From positions 1 through 6,648 of the forward strand of contig QHYF01000192.1 of assembly GCA_003224075.1 (NCBI GenBank): DNA of 6,648 bases, written 5' to 3'. The stretch's first letter is position 1; every line of letters starts with the position of its first letter. Positions 1 through 6,530 of the stretch are shown here, in pieces. This DNA comes from Acidobacteriota bacterium (GTDB taxonomy: Bacteria > Acidobacteriota > Terriglobia > Acidiferrales > UBA7541). The notes below the pieces were generated by a model. The model was not told the DNA's origin. It was given only the letters and a program-made list of their open reading frames with translations, and ran no database searches. The translations under genes were made by a program, and so were the position numbers.

Positions 1-239
1 CCCAGCGCCTTTGAGACAGCGGCCTTCACCGAGGCGTCGTCGCAGACGTCCAATTCGAGGGTTTCGAGCGGCAGTTTCTTTTCCCGCGCCAGCGCATCGA
101 GCTGCGCGCGTTTCTCCGCTGAACGGCCCGCCGCAAATACGCGGTAGCCTCGTTCGGCGAACAAGAGCGCCGCGGCCTTCCCCAAACCATCCGTCGCACC
201 CGTAATTAAAACTGTCCGGGTCTCGCACTCTGCCTTCAT
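1..239 (-). CDS. Short-chain dehydrogenase/reductase (SDR), N-terminal part, cut by window edge
   Basis: The minus strand reads from an ATG at 237-239 to the window edge without a stop, giving 79 codons. The protein opens with a short polar segment, then a beta strand (TVLITGA) and the glycine-rich nucleotide-binding turn TGATDGLG at about residues 13-20. This is the TGxxxGxG signature of classical SDRs. A second strand (RVFAAGRS) and an acidic LELDV segment near residue 63, with the Asp that usually contacts the adenine, complete the first half of a Rossmann fold. The Arg after AAG favours NADP(H), which is inference. The catalytic Ser-Tyr-Lys residues lie outside the window, so the substrate cannot be named. 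A G-rich stretch just upstream of the ATG is a weak ribosome binding site. The gene is divergent from the lipid gene at 412. Family call is firm; function is unknown. Confidence 0.87.
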   Translation of the reverse strand, partial: MKAECETRTVLITGATDGLGKAAALLFAERGYRVFAAGRSAEKRAQLDALAREKKLPLETLELDVCDDASVKAAVSKAL

Positions 240-322
240 TCCGCCCCCATTTCAGCGCCGGCTATGGTAACGCGAAACGGATTGGGACGCGGCTGGAGTA
301 TCGGCGTCTCGTTTTCGGCACA

Positions 323-338
323 GGGCGCGGAGGCGCCC
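323..338. repeat. Short GC hairpin in the divergent spacer
   Basis: GGGCGC and GCGCCC form a perfect 6-bp inverted repeat around a GGAG loop, in the 172-bp spacer between the SDR gene and the LplT-Aas gene. No T tract follows on either strand, so it does not look like an intrinsic terminator. It could be a leader hairpin or operator for either gene, or chance in GC-rich DNA. I could not find a convincing sigma-70 promoter in this spacer. Confidence 0.3.
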
Positions 339-400
339 CTCACCGGTTTGGAGACCATTGCTAGACTAATTGCATTTCCTACGGTTTAATCGCATCCCCT

Positions 401-406
401 GGGGAG
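401..406 (+). promoter_or_regulatory. Ribosome binding site that fixes the LplT-Aas start
   Basis: GGGGAG lies 5 nt before the ATG at 412. The reading frame is open back to a TTG at 370, which would add 14 residues, but that codon has only a GGAG about 16 nt upstream. The ATG at 412 is therefore the better start. Confidence 0.6.
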
Positions 407-411
407 CGCGC

Positions 412-3400
412 ATGCCGGCTGACGAAAATCTCCCGGTGCATCAGGCCGAGAAAACGTGGCGGTCCGGCTTTTGGAGCCTGATCATCACGCAGTTCCAGGG
501 CGCGTTCAATGAGAATGCGCTGAAATTTCTTGTTATCTACCTCATTCTAGCCCTTGAAGAAAACAAGGAACAACGCGACCAGCTTGAATTGATGGTGGGA
601 GTGCTCTTTGCTGCTCCCTTCATTCTGTTTTCACTGGTCGGCGGTTACCTCGCGGACCGATTCAGCAAGCGCAGCGTCACGATCTGGACAAAAGTCTTTG
701 AAGTCGGGGTGATGTTATTCGCGGCTGCCGCCATGGTGGGCCCGAATCTCTACCTCGCCCTGGCAGCGATCTTTCTTGTGTGCACGCAGGGAGCACTTTT
801 CGGCCCGTCAAAGTACGGTCTGCTGCCAGAGCTATTGCCGCAGGAAGAACTCTCGTGGGGCAACGGAGTGCTTGAGCTAGGGACTTTCCTGGCGATTATC
901 CTGGGGAGCATGAGCGGCTCATTCCTCGCCGGAGCGTTCAGCGGGCGCGAAGTCTATTCGGGTGCGCTGCTGCTTGGATTCACCGTCGTTGGCCTGCTTT
1001 TCAGCTTTGGCATCAGTCGAGTGCCCGCCGCGGCCCCGGCCAAAAGGTTCAGCCCTGCCGCACTGATTGACATATGGACGCCGGCGAAATTAATACGCGG
1101 AGATCGCGTTCTGTGGCTGGCGGTGCTGGGCAATACTTATTTCTTTTTTGTCGGTGGATTGCTGCAATTCAACATCTTTATCTACGGGCAGGATATTTTA
1201 CACATCAGCTCGGCAGAGGGAGGATTGCTGCAAGCGGCGATCGCCATTGGCATCGGCGTGGGCAGCCTGGCGGCGGGATATCTTTCGGCGGGAAAAATCG
1301 AGTACGGGCTGGTGCCGCTCGGCTCGCTGGGCATGACGGCTCTCGGACTGTGCCTTGCGATACCGGATTTATCGTTCCATGCAGTGCTCGCGTTGCTTGC
1401 GGCGCTGGGATTTTTCGGCGGGTTTTTCATCGTGCCGATCAGCGCATTGATCCAGCATCGTCCCGAAGAGGACAAGAAGGGCGGGGTCATTGCCGCGGCG
1501 AACTGGTTTTCCTTCGTGGGAATCGGGGCCGCTTCCGGCGTGTATTACGCCGCGACTCATCGTCTCGGGCTCAGCCCGGGCGGAATTTTCTTCTGGTCGG
1601 CGCTGGGCACGCTGGCGGCGACAGCTTATGTGCTGTACCTGCTTCCGGATTCGCTGCTGCGATTGCTGCTGTGGATTGCCACGCACACGCTGTATCGCCT
1701 GGACGTCGAGGGGCGGGAGAACGTGCCTGCGCGCGACGGAGCCTTGCTGGCCCCGAACCATGTCTCCATGGCCGACGCGGTGTTTCTGATCGCCTCGATC
1801 GATCGTCCGATTCGCTTTCTGATGTTCAAAGGCTCGTATGACCATCCACTGGTAAAGCCTTTCGCAAAGATCCTGGGTGTGATCCCCATCGCTTCGGACC
1901 AGGGGCCGCGCGAGATGATTCATGCGTTGCGCCAGGCAACGGAAGCACTGAAAAACGGCGAAGCCGTGTGCATTTTCCCGGAAGGCCAAATGACGCGCAT
2001 CGGCCAAATGCTGCCGTTCCGGCGGGGCATGGAACGCATTGTCAAAGGCGTGGACGTCCCCATCATCCCGGTGAATCTGGACGGCGTATGGGGCTCGATC
2101 TTCAGCTTTGCTGGCGGACGCTTTCTCTGGAAGTTTCCGCGGCAGATTCCTTATCCGGTGCGCGTGACGTTTGGAAAGCCGCTGCCGCCGACGGCAACTT
2201 CGCAGGAAGTCCGTCGCGCGGTGCAGGATCTCGGCGCGGAAGCCTTCGCGCGCCGCAAGAAGCGCATGCACACCTTGCCGGAATCGTTCCTATACACGGC
2301 GCGGAGGCATCCCTTTCGCTTCGCGATGGCCGACGGACAGCGGCCGAAGCTGAACTATTTTTCGGCGTTGGTGGGAACGCTAGTTCTGGCGCGGCGATTG
2401 CGCAAGCACTGGCATGGACAAGAAATGGTCGGAATCCTGCTGCCGCCATCGGTTCCGGGCGCACTCGTGAATTTCGCGGCCCTGCTGATGGGCAAGGTGC
2501 CGGTGAACCTGAATTATACGGTTTCGAACGAAACGCTGGCATCCTGCGCGCAACAGTGCAATTTGAAAACGGTGGTTACAGCGCGGCTCTTTCTCGAGAA
2601 GGTGAAGATACAACCACCGGGCAAGACAATTTTCATCGAAGACATCGCCAAGGACCCCGGTTTCGGCGAGCGCATTGCCGCCGCACTTGCGGGGAGCCTG
2701 TTGCCAGCGAAAAGCCTGGCGAACTTTGCGGGCTGCGACCGCCGGGCGTCGCTCGACGACATCGCCACGATCATTTTTTCCAGCGGGTCGACCGGCGATC
2801 CCAAAGGCGTCATCCTCACACACTACAACATCGCCTCCAACGTCGAGCAGCTCAACCAAGTCTTTATGCTGCACGCCGACGATCGCATCATGGGAATATT
2901 GCCGTTCTTTCACTCGTTCGGCTTTACGGCCACCCTCTGCCTGCCCACGGCAACGGGCATCGGCGTTGTGTTTCATCCGAACCCTCTCGATTCGCGGGTC
3001 ATTGGCGCTCTCGTCAGCAAGTACGCGGCCACAATGCTGCTTGCGACGCCGACATTCCTAAATGCGTATGTGCGGCGCTGCACGCCGGAAGATTTCGGCA
3101 GCTTGCGCTTCGTGATGGCAGGCGCGGAGAAGCTTCCGGAGCGAATTTCCCAGGCTTTCGAGGATCATTTCGGCATCCGGCCGCACGAAGGTTACGGCTG
3201 CACCGAATGCTGGCCGGCGGTCACGGTGAACACCATCGATTTTCGCGCCGCCGCCTTCCGCCAGGTGGGAGCGAAGCGCGGCAGCATCGGCCATCCATTG
3301 CCGGGAATGACGGTCAAGATTGTAAACCCTGAGACCATGCAACCTGTTGGAGAGGATGAGCCGGGACTGTTGCTCGTCCGGGGTCCAAACGTCATGCGCG

Positions 3401-3852
3401 GCTACTTGAACGAGCCGGAGAAAACCGCCGACGTTCTCCGCGACGGCTGGTACAACACCGGCGATATCGCGAGGATGGACGAAGATGGTTTCCTGCGCAT
3501 CACCGACCGCTTGAGCCGCTTCAGCAAAATCGGCGGCGAGATGGTCCCGCATATCAAAGTCGAGGACATTCTGCAGGAGCTTGCCGGCGTCACGGAACAG
3601 AGCTTCGTCGTTACGGCAGTGCCCGATGAAAGAAAGGGGGAGCGCCTCGTCGTGCTGCACACACTGGACGAGCCGCAGTTGGAAGAATGCCTAGAAAGAC
3701 TCGGAAAGAGTGAACTGCCTGCTCTCTGGCGTCCCCGGGCGGACCAGTTCGTACGTATTGAGAAGCTTCCATATCTTGGCACAGGAAAACTCGATCTGCG
3801 AAAGGCGCGCGAATTGGCACTGGAGATGACACAGCGTGCATTCCGCGAATAG
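412..3852 (+). CDS. aas: LplT-Aas fusion: lysophospholipid transporter / acyl-ACP:lysophospholipid acyltransferase / acyl-ACP synthetase
   Basis: Three modules lie in one 1146-residue protein, numbered from the ATG at 412. Residues ~15-413 are a 12-helix MFS transporter with an LplT-like first helix (QFQGAFNENALKF) and an MFS motif A (GGYLADRFSKR, 77-87). Residues ~430-610 are a PlsC-type acyltransferase with NHVSMAD (449-455; catalytic His450 and Asp455) and FPEG (522-525). Residues ~640-1146 are an adenylate-forming ligase with SSGSTGDPKG (790-799), GYGCTE (927-932), YNTGD (Asp1018) and a C-terminal GTGK lysine (Lys1126). In E. coli, LplT (about 397 aa) and Aas (719 aa) are adjacent separate genes; their summed length fits this protein. 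LplT flips lysophospholipid inward; Aas charges ACP with fatty acid using ATP and re-acylates the lysolipid. All key motifs are intact. Location is the inner membrane with both enzymes cytosolic. Exact lipid preference is unknown. A TTG start at 370 is the alternative. Confidence 0.93.
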   Translation: MPADENLPVHQAEKTWRSGFWSLIITQFQGAFNENALKFLVIYLILALEENKEQRDQLELMVGVLFAAPFILFSLVGGYLADRFSKRSVTIWTKVFEVGVMLFAAAAMVGPNLYLALAAIFLVCTQGALFGPSKYGLLPELLPQEELSWGNGVLELGTFLAIILGSMSGSFLAGAFSGREVYSGALLLGFTVVGLLFSFGISRVPAAAPAKRFSPAALIDIWTPAKLIRGDRVLWLAVLGNTYFFFVGGLLQFNIFIYGQDILHISSAEGGLLQAAIAIGIGVGSLAAGYLSAGKIEYGLVPLGSLGMTALGLCLAIPDLSFHAVLALLAALGFFGGFFIVPISALIQHRPEEDKKGGVIAAANWFSFVGIGAASGVYYAATHRLGLSPGGIFFWSALGTLAATAYVLYLLPDSLLRLLLWIATHTLYRLDVEGRENVPARDGALLAPNHVSMADAVFLIASIDRPIRFLMFKGSYDHPLVKPFAKILGVIPIASDQGPREMIHALRQATEALKNGEAVCIFPEGQMTRIGQMLPFRRGMERIVKGVDVPIIPVNLDGVWGSIFSFAGGRFLWKFPRQIPYPVRVTFGKPLPPTATSQEVRRAVQDLGAEAFARRKKRMHTLPESFLYTARRHPFRFAMADGQRPKLNYFSALVGTLVLARRLRKHWHGQEMVGILLPPSVPGALVNFAALLMGKVPVNLNYTVSNETLASCAQQCNLKTVVTARLFLEKVKIQPPGKTIFIEDIAKDPGFGERIAAALAGSLLPAKSLANFAGCDRRASLDDIATIIFSSGSTGDPKGVILTHYNIASNVEQLNQVFMLHADDRIMGILPFFHSFGFTATLCLPTATGIGVVFHPNPLDSRVIGALVSKYAATMLLATPTFLNAYVRRCTPEDFGSLRFVMAGAEKLPERISQAFEDHFGIRPHEGYGCTECWPAVTVNTIDFRAAAFRQVGAKRGSIGHPLPGMTVKIVNPETMQPVGEDEPGLLLVRGPNVMRGYLNEPEKTADVLRDGWYNTGDIARMDEDGFLRITDRLSRFSKIGGEMVPHIKVEDILQELAGVTEQSFVVTAVPDERKGERLVVLHTLDEPQLEECLERLGKSELPALWRPRADQFVRIEKLPYLGTGKLDLRKARELALEMTQRAFRE

Positions 3853-3885
3853 CTTCGTACGGTTCCTGGTAATGGAAAGCGCTTC

Positions 3886-4545
3886 ATGACGCAAGGCGAA
3901 AACCAGGTTCAGTGGCGGAGCTTGCTTCTTCGGCTTGTGGTGACTGGAATCGTCCTGGCGCTGTGGTTCTGGTCGCAAGCGCTGATTGGGTCCCGGACCG
4001 CTCCTGCATCCGGAATCGGCGACGCCGTTCACAACCTGACCGCAGGACTCAACTCCTACTTCTCTCAAGACACGGGAGCGGCAAATGCGCTCCTCGTTGT
4101 AAGTTCCGCATTCATCGACGTCCTGGGCCTGTTCCTTTTGGCTCGCTGGTTCGTCGAGCGGAGCGTTCGCCCCTTCCTCGGATTGGTTTTGCTTCTGGCC
4201 CTGCGCCAGATGATGCAAGCCATCTGCGCACTCCCCGCACCGCCCAACATGATCTGGCACTATCCGGGTTTTCCCTCACTTCTGGTGACCTATCACGTTG
4301 CCAACGATTTTTTCTTCTCGGGGCACACCGCGATCGCGGTCTTTGGCGCTCTTGAACTAGCCCGATACCACCACAAATGGCTCACGTTTGCTGCTGTGCT
4401 GCTGGTCTTCTTCGAAGCGGCCACCGTCCTGATCCTCCGCGCACACTACACCTTCGACGTCTTCACCGGGATCATCGCTGCCCTGTGGGTTGCCCACGTC
4501 AGCGAGCGCCTTTCCCCGCGCCTCGACCGCTTGCTGGGAGCCTAA
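3886..4545 (+). CDS. PAP2_C / sphingomyelin-synthase-like membrane phosphatase or phosphotransferase
   Basis: This 219-residue protein has about six membrane helices (near 13-34, 66-88, 94-116, 145-160, 165-185 and 188-205). Two motifs place it in the PAP2 superfamily, closest in pattern to the PAP2_C / sphingomyelin synthase branch: FFFSGHT at 142-148 and RAHYTFD at 185-191. They supply the expected His147, His187, Asp191 catalytic triad. RQMMQAICALP at 107-117 resembles the conserved Arg...Leu-Pro segment before the active site in that branch. Members either hydrolyse lipid phosphates or transfer a phospho-head group through a phospho-His intermediate; which applies here cannot be read from the sequence. 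The ATG at 3886 has GGAAAG 6 nt upstream. It begins 33 bp after the LplT-Aas stop on the same strand, so co-transcription and a shared role in membrane lipid remodelling are likely but inferred. The usual PAP2 KxxxxxxRP motif is not evident, as expected for this branch. Confidence 0.82.
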   Translation: MTQGENQVQWRSLLLRLVVTGIVLALWFWSQALIGSRTAPASGIGDAVHNLTAGLNSYFSQDTGAANALLVVSSAFIDVLGLFLLARWFVERSVRPFLGLVLLLALRQMMQAICALPAPPNMIWHYPGFPSLLVTYHVANDFFFSGHTAIAVFGALELARYHHKWLTFAAVLLVFFEAATVLILRAHYTFDVFTGIIAALWVAHVSERLSPRLDRLLGA

Positions 4546-4591
4546 TCGCCAAACATTTGTCGCTGCAAGTTCGGTTCACTGCAAGCCGGAA

Positions 4592-4605
4592 GGCACGGAC
4601 GTTGC
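4592..4605 (+). promoter_or_regulatory. Candidate sigma-54 (-24/-12) promoter for xylF
   Basis: AGGCACG, four bases, then TTGCG (4591-4606) matches the sigma-54 consensus TGGCACG-N4-TTGCW at 10 of 12 defined positions. The invariant GG (4592-4593) and GC (4604-4605) have exactly ten bases between them. It sits in the 144-bp spacer before xylF, on the right strand, and predicts a start of transcription near 4617 and a leader of about 73 nt. A 7-bp direct repeat, CTGCAAG, lies just upstream at 4563 and 4579. An activator site was not identified. The call rests on pattern match only. Confidence 0.45.
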
Positions 4606-4678
4606 GCATTGCGCGCCACGCTCTGGAGTTTCCGTTGTGCGTGGTTTACGGGAATGCTACGTTTCTTCAGACCGCGTG

Positions 4679-4684
4679 AAGGAG
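4679..4684 (+). promoter_or_regulatory. Ribosome binding site that fixes the xylF start at GTG 4690
   Basis: AAGGAG lies 5 nt before a GTG at 4690. Upstream in-frame ATGs at 4609 and 4654 lack such a site and would put about 12-27 extra residues in front of the signal peptide. GTG 4690 is therefore preferred. Confidence 0.7.
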
Positions 4685-4689
4685 TGCCC

Positions 4690-5748
4690 GTGCCCACGTT
4701 TCGCCTAAAAAGTCTGCAGCATCTTTTACTGGCGGCCGCCCTTCTCTGCGCTTCTTTTGCTCTTCGTGCGCAAGACAAACGGACTCCGTCCGCCACATTC
4801 AAGATCGGCTTTCTCATGGATTCTTTGAAGATCGAGCGCTGGCAAACAGACCTCGACAGGTTTCAGAAGCGTGCCGCCGAGCTGGGCGCGGAAGTACTCG
4901 TCGAAACGGCCGAGGGCGACGATGAGCTGCAACTGCGGCAGGCCCAGAAGCTGCTGAACTTCGGCGTCAGGACTCTGGTGCTGGTTGCCCACGATACGGA
5001 AAAAGCCGTGCGCATCGTAGACGCCGCCAAGGCCAAGCAAGTGCCGCTGCTCTGTTACGAGCGCCTCGTCCGCGACCCGGACGTCCGTTTTTTCGTTGGT
5101 GTCGATGCTTCGGCGGTCGGCTTCCTGCAAGCCTATTTTCTCTCTCAGAGAGCCTCCAAAGGGAATTATGTCCTGATTGCGGGTTCTCCCGCGGATATCA
5201 ATGCGAAGGTTTTGCACGAGTCACAAATGAGGGTCCTTAAGCCTTGGATTGATCGCGGGCAAATCAAGATCGTATCGGATACGTGGACCAAGGATTGGAG
5301 CCCCTCGGAAGCTTACGCTCACATGTCCGAGGCGATTGAATCCGCGAAAGGGGATATCGCGGCCGTAGTCGCTTCTAATGACGGCACTGCGGGAGGCGCC
5401 ATTCAGGCGCTTGAGGAGCACAAACTTGCCGGAAAGGTGCTCGTTTCGGGTCAGGACGCCGACCTGGCAGCCATCATTCGAATTCTCGATGGCACTCAGA
5501 CCATGACCGTCTATAAGCCGCTCGGTTCACAAGCAAAATTGGCCGCGGAAGCGGCTGTGGCTCTGGCGAAAGGAGAGGCGGTCAATACCACTGCCGGGGT
5601 AGCGATCGGGAATAAGACCATTCCGGCGTTCCTCTTGACTCCGGTCCCCGTGACAAAGGACAACATCAAGCAAACCGTCGTCAGAGACGGCTTCCAGAAT
5701 CTCGAAACGATTCAGAAGAGCTTACCGAAGGAGAAGTGGCCGCAGTAA
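4690..5748 (+). CDS. xylF: D-xylose-binding periplasmic protein, XylF family (ABC transporter substrate-binding)
   Basis: From the GTG at 4690 the protein has 352 residues, against about 330 for E. coli XylF. It opens with a signal peptide: basic n-region (RLK), hydrophobic LLLAAALLCASFAL, and probable cleavage after Ala27. Cys20 is not in a lipobox, so a soluble periplasmic protein is expected. The mature part is a type I sugar-binding protein. It follows E. coli XylF closely, as I recall that sequence: KIERWQ (47-52), CYERLVRD (122-129), GGAIQAL after SND (229-241), SGQDADLA (253-260) and GTQTMTVYKP (268-277). The usual role is to capture D-xylose and hand it to XylGH. No ATPase or permease gene is next to it; the next gene is convergent and unrelated. 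It may serve a distant transporter or a chemosensor. Family call is firm; xylose as ligand is likely, though a related sugar is possible. Confidence 0.9.
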   Translation: MPTFRLKSLQHLLLAAALLCASFALRAQDKRTPSATFKIGFLMDSLKIERWQTDLDRFQKRAAELGAEVLVETAEGDDELQLRQAQKLLNFGVRTLVLVAHDTEKAVRIVDAAKAKQVPLLCYERLVRDPDVRFFVGVDASAVGFLQAYFLSQRASKGNYVLIAGSPADINAKVLHESQMRVLKPWIDRGQIKIVSDTWTKDWSPSEAYAHMSEAIESAKGDIAAVVASNDGTAGGAIQALEEHKLAGKVLVSGQDADLAAIIRILDGTQTMTVYKPLGSQAKLAAEAAVALAKGEAVNTTAGVAIGNKTIPAFLLTPVPVTKDNIKQTVVRDGFQNLETIQKSLPKEKWPQ

Positions 5749-5768
5749 ACTTGAATCTGCGCCCCACT
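5735..5768 (+). terminator. Imperfect inverted repeat across the xylF stop, possible weak terminator
   Basis: AGTGGCCGCAG (5735-5745) can pair with CTGCGCCCCACT (5757-5768) around an 11-nt loop that begins with the xylF TAA. The stem has 5 bp next to the loop, one mismatch, 2 bp, a bulge and 3 bp. Downstream bases are only mildly T-rich. It fills the gap between two convergent genes and could serve either, but it is not a classic intrinsic terminator. Confidence 0.3.
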
Positions 5769-5776
5769 CTTGATTC

Positions 5777-6115
5777 TTATTGCTGGCCCCAGAACGTAGG
5801 ATCCGGCTGCACCAATTCGAATCCCGCATCCCAGGCTTCATGGCTGCGCCACACAACCTCGGCTTCTGCTTTGCGGCCCGTCGCAGGATGGATCAGACGG
5901 ACGCGCTTGTGCAGTGGCAGATCCGCTCCCACCACGGCCATGCAGCCGGAATGGCTGACGTCCACGGTGACGGCGTTGGCGCGTTCCTTTGCACCGGATT
6001 GTTCCCACTCTACAAGAAGTTTTACTCGTGATATGACACGTTTGTGGCTCCGAAATTTTTCCCATCGTTCCTGCAATGCGCTAGCGATGGGGTTGGGCGC
6101 GATATTGATGGCCAT
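5777..6115 (-). CDS. Single-domain PilZ protein, predicted c-di-GMP binding
   Basis: The ATG at 6113-6115 gives a 112-residue protein made almost wholly of one PilZ domain. The two signature elements for cyclic-di-GMP binding are both present: RVISR (RxxxR, Arg26 and Arg30) and DVSHSG (DxSxxG, 52-57). They are followed by the expected beta strands (LHKRVRLIHP, AEAEVVWR, DAGFELV) and a C-terminal PTFWG. No signal peptide, membrane helix or output domain is seen, so it would act as a small cytosolic c-di-GMP receptor that works by contacting a partner. That partner could be a motility, secretion or polysaccharide component and cannot be named here. GAGGT lies 5 nt before the ATG; a GTG at 6127 would add four residues but overlaps that site. 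The gene converges on xylF with 28 bp between stops. Confidence 0.85.
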   Translation of the reverse strand: MAINIAPNPIASALQERWEKFRSHKRVISRVKLLVEWEQSGAKERANAVTVDVSHSGCMAVVGADLPLHKRVRLIHPATGRKAEAEVVWRSHEAWDAGFELVQPDPTFWGQQ

Positions 6116-6120
6116 TGGGG

Positions 6121-6125
6121 ACCTC
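6121..6125 (-). promoter_or_regulatory. Ribosome binding site for the PilZ gene
   Basis: On the minus strand GAGGT lies 5 nt before the ATG at 6115. It favours this start over the GTG at 6127, which would lie over the site itself. Confidence 0.55.
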
Positions 6126-6162
6126 ACTCTGGAAATATTGCCGGGCCGAAGGCAGAGCCAGT

Positions 6163-6191
6163 AAGTTAGTCCTCTGAGATGTCGGGGTCAA
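6163..6191 (-). promoter_or_regulatory. Candidate sigma-70 promoter for the PilZ gene
   Basis: On the minus strand TTGACC (6191-6186) matches the -35 hexamer at five of six bases. After exactly 17 bp comes TAACTT (6168-6163), a weak -10 with three of six bases. It would start transcription about 40-50 nt before the PilZ start codon. The weak -10 keeps confidence low. Confidence 0.35.
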
Positions 6192-6384
6192 TAGTACTCT
6201 TTGAATTGTCCTCCCACCTGGTCAATGGCCCTGGTACCTAATCCCCCGAAATCGCATGCTCCACCGTAATCCTTGTGTTCTGAAGGGTTTGGCGAACTAC
6301 TGCGGGGGCAATCTGGTTGCGTGAAAGAGGCCGCCCGCAGCTGCCACTGGAGGTTCGCGTTGGTCTGTCACCCCGCCAGAGACA

Positions 6385-6404
6385 GTCGAGCTTTTCAAGT
6401 CGAC
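6385..6404. repeat. Imperfect inverted repeat (8-bp stem, one bulge)
   Basis: GTCGAGCTT and AAGTCGAC pair over 8 bp with one bulged G and a TTC loop. No T tract follows on the plus strand. It lies about 180 bp upstream of the right-edge gene and about 270 bp upstream of the PilZ start. It might be a regulator site or a transcript hairpin; the function is unknown. Confidence 0.35.
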
Positions 6405-6497
6405 GATCCCCTGATGGAAATGTCCCCCGTAAATATCGAGGGAACACCCGATTGAAGAAAGTGCGGGAGTGAGCAAACTATGCGCCAGCCTTAGCGA

Positions 6498-6530
6498 GCA
6501 TTTCGTGTCCCGGGCATTTCATGTGGCCCG
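6498..6530. repeat. Short imperfect tandem direct repeat (GCATTTCRTGT, 16-nt period)
   Basis: GCATTTCGTGTCCCG (6498-6512) is followed at a 16-nt period by GCATTTCATGTGGCCCG (6514-6530). The shared core is GCATTTCRTGT. It lies 55-87 nt before the right-edge start codon, where paired regulator half-sites could sit, but two copies are too few to exclude chance. Confidence 0.3.

Noticed and set aside
348..376. Sigma-70 promoter in the spacer before the LplT-Aas gene
   Set aside because: TTGGAG is followed at 17 bp only by TGCATT, and TTTAAT at 385-390 has no -35 partner at a normal distance.
1369..2271. 300-codon open frame on the minus strand opposite the LplT-Aas gene
   Set aside because: Very rich in Arg, Gln and His, no recognisable fold, and wholly opposite a well-supported coding region.
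1968..3332. 454-codon open frame on the plus strand inside the LplT-Aas gene
   Set aside because: It lies in another frame of a gene whose motifs are intact throughout, is Arg/His/Gly-rich, and shows no domain. It is a codon-bias shadow.
3872..3889. Five-codon mini-frame ending in ATGA overlap with the PAP2_C start
   Set aside because: It could suggest translational coupling, but it has no ribosome binding site of its own and such short frames are common by chance.
4720..4755. Lipoprotein signal in XylF, because of Cys20 in the hydrophobic segment
   Set aside because: The residues before the Cys are Ala-Leu-Leu, without the small residue needed at -1, so it is not a lipobox.
6294..6310. Second sigma-54 site before the right-edge gene (TTGGCGA...CTGC)
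   Set aside because: GG and GC are separated by nine rather than ten bases, and it lies almost 300 bp from the start codon.
6238..6447. 69-codon minus-strand frame (GTG start) and an overlapping 60-codon plus-strand frame in the right spacer
   Set aside because: They overlap on opposite strands, lack ribosome binding sites, have unnatural composition and show no domain. No transposase motif was found in any frame I read.
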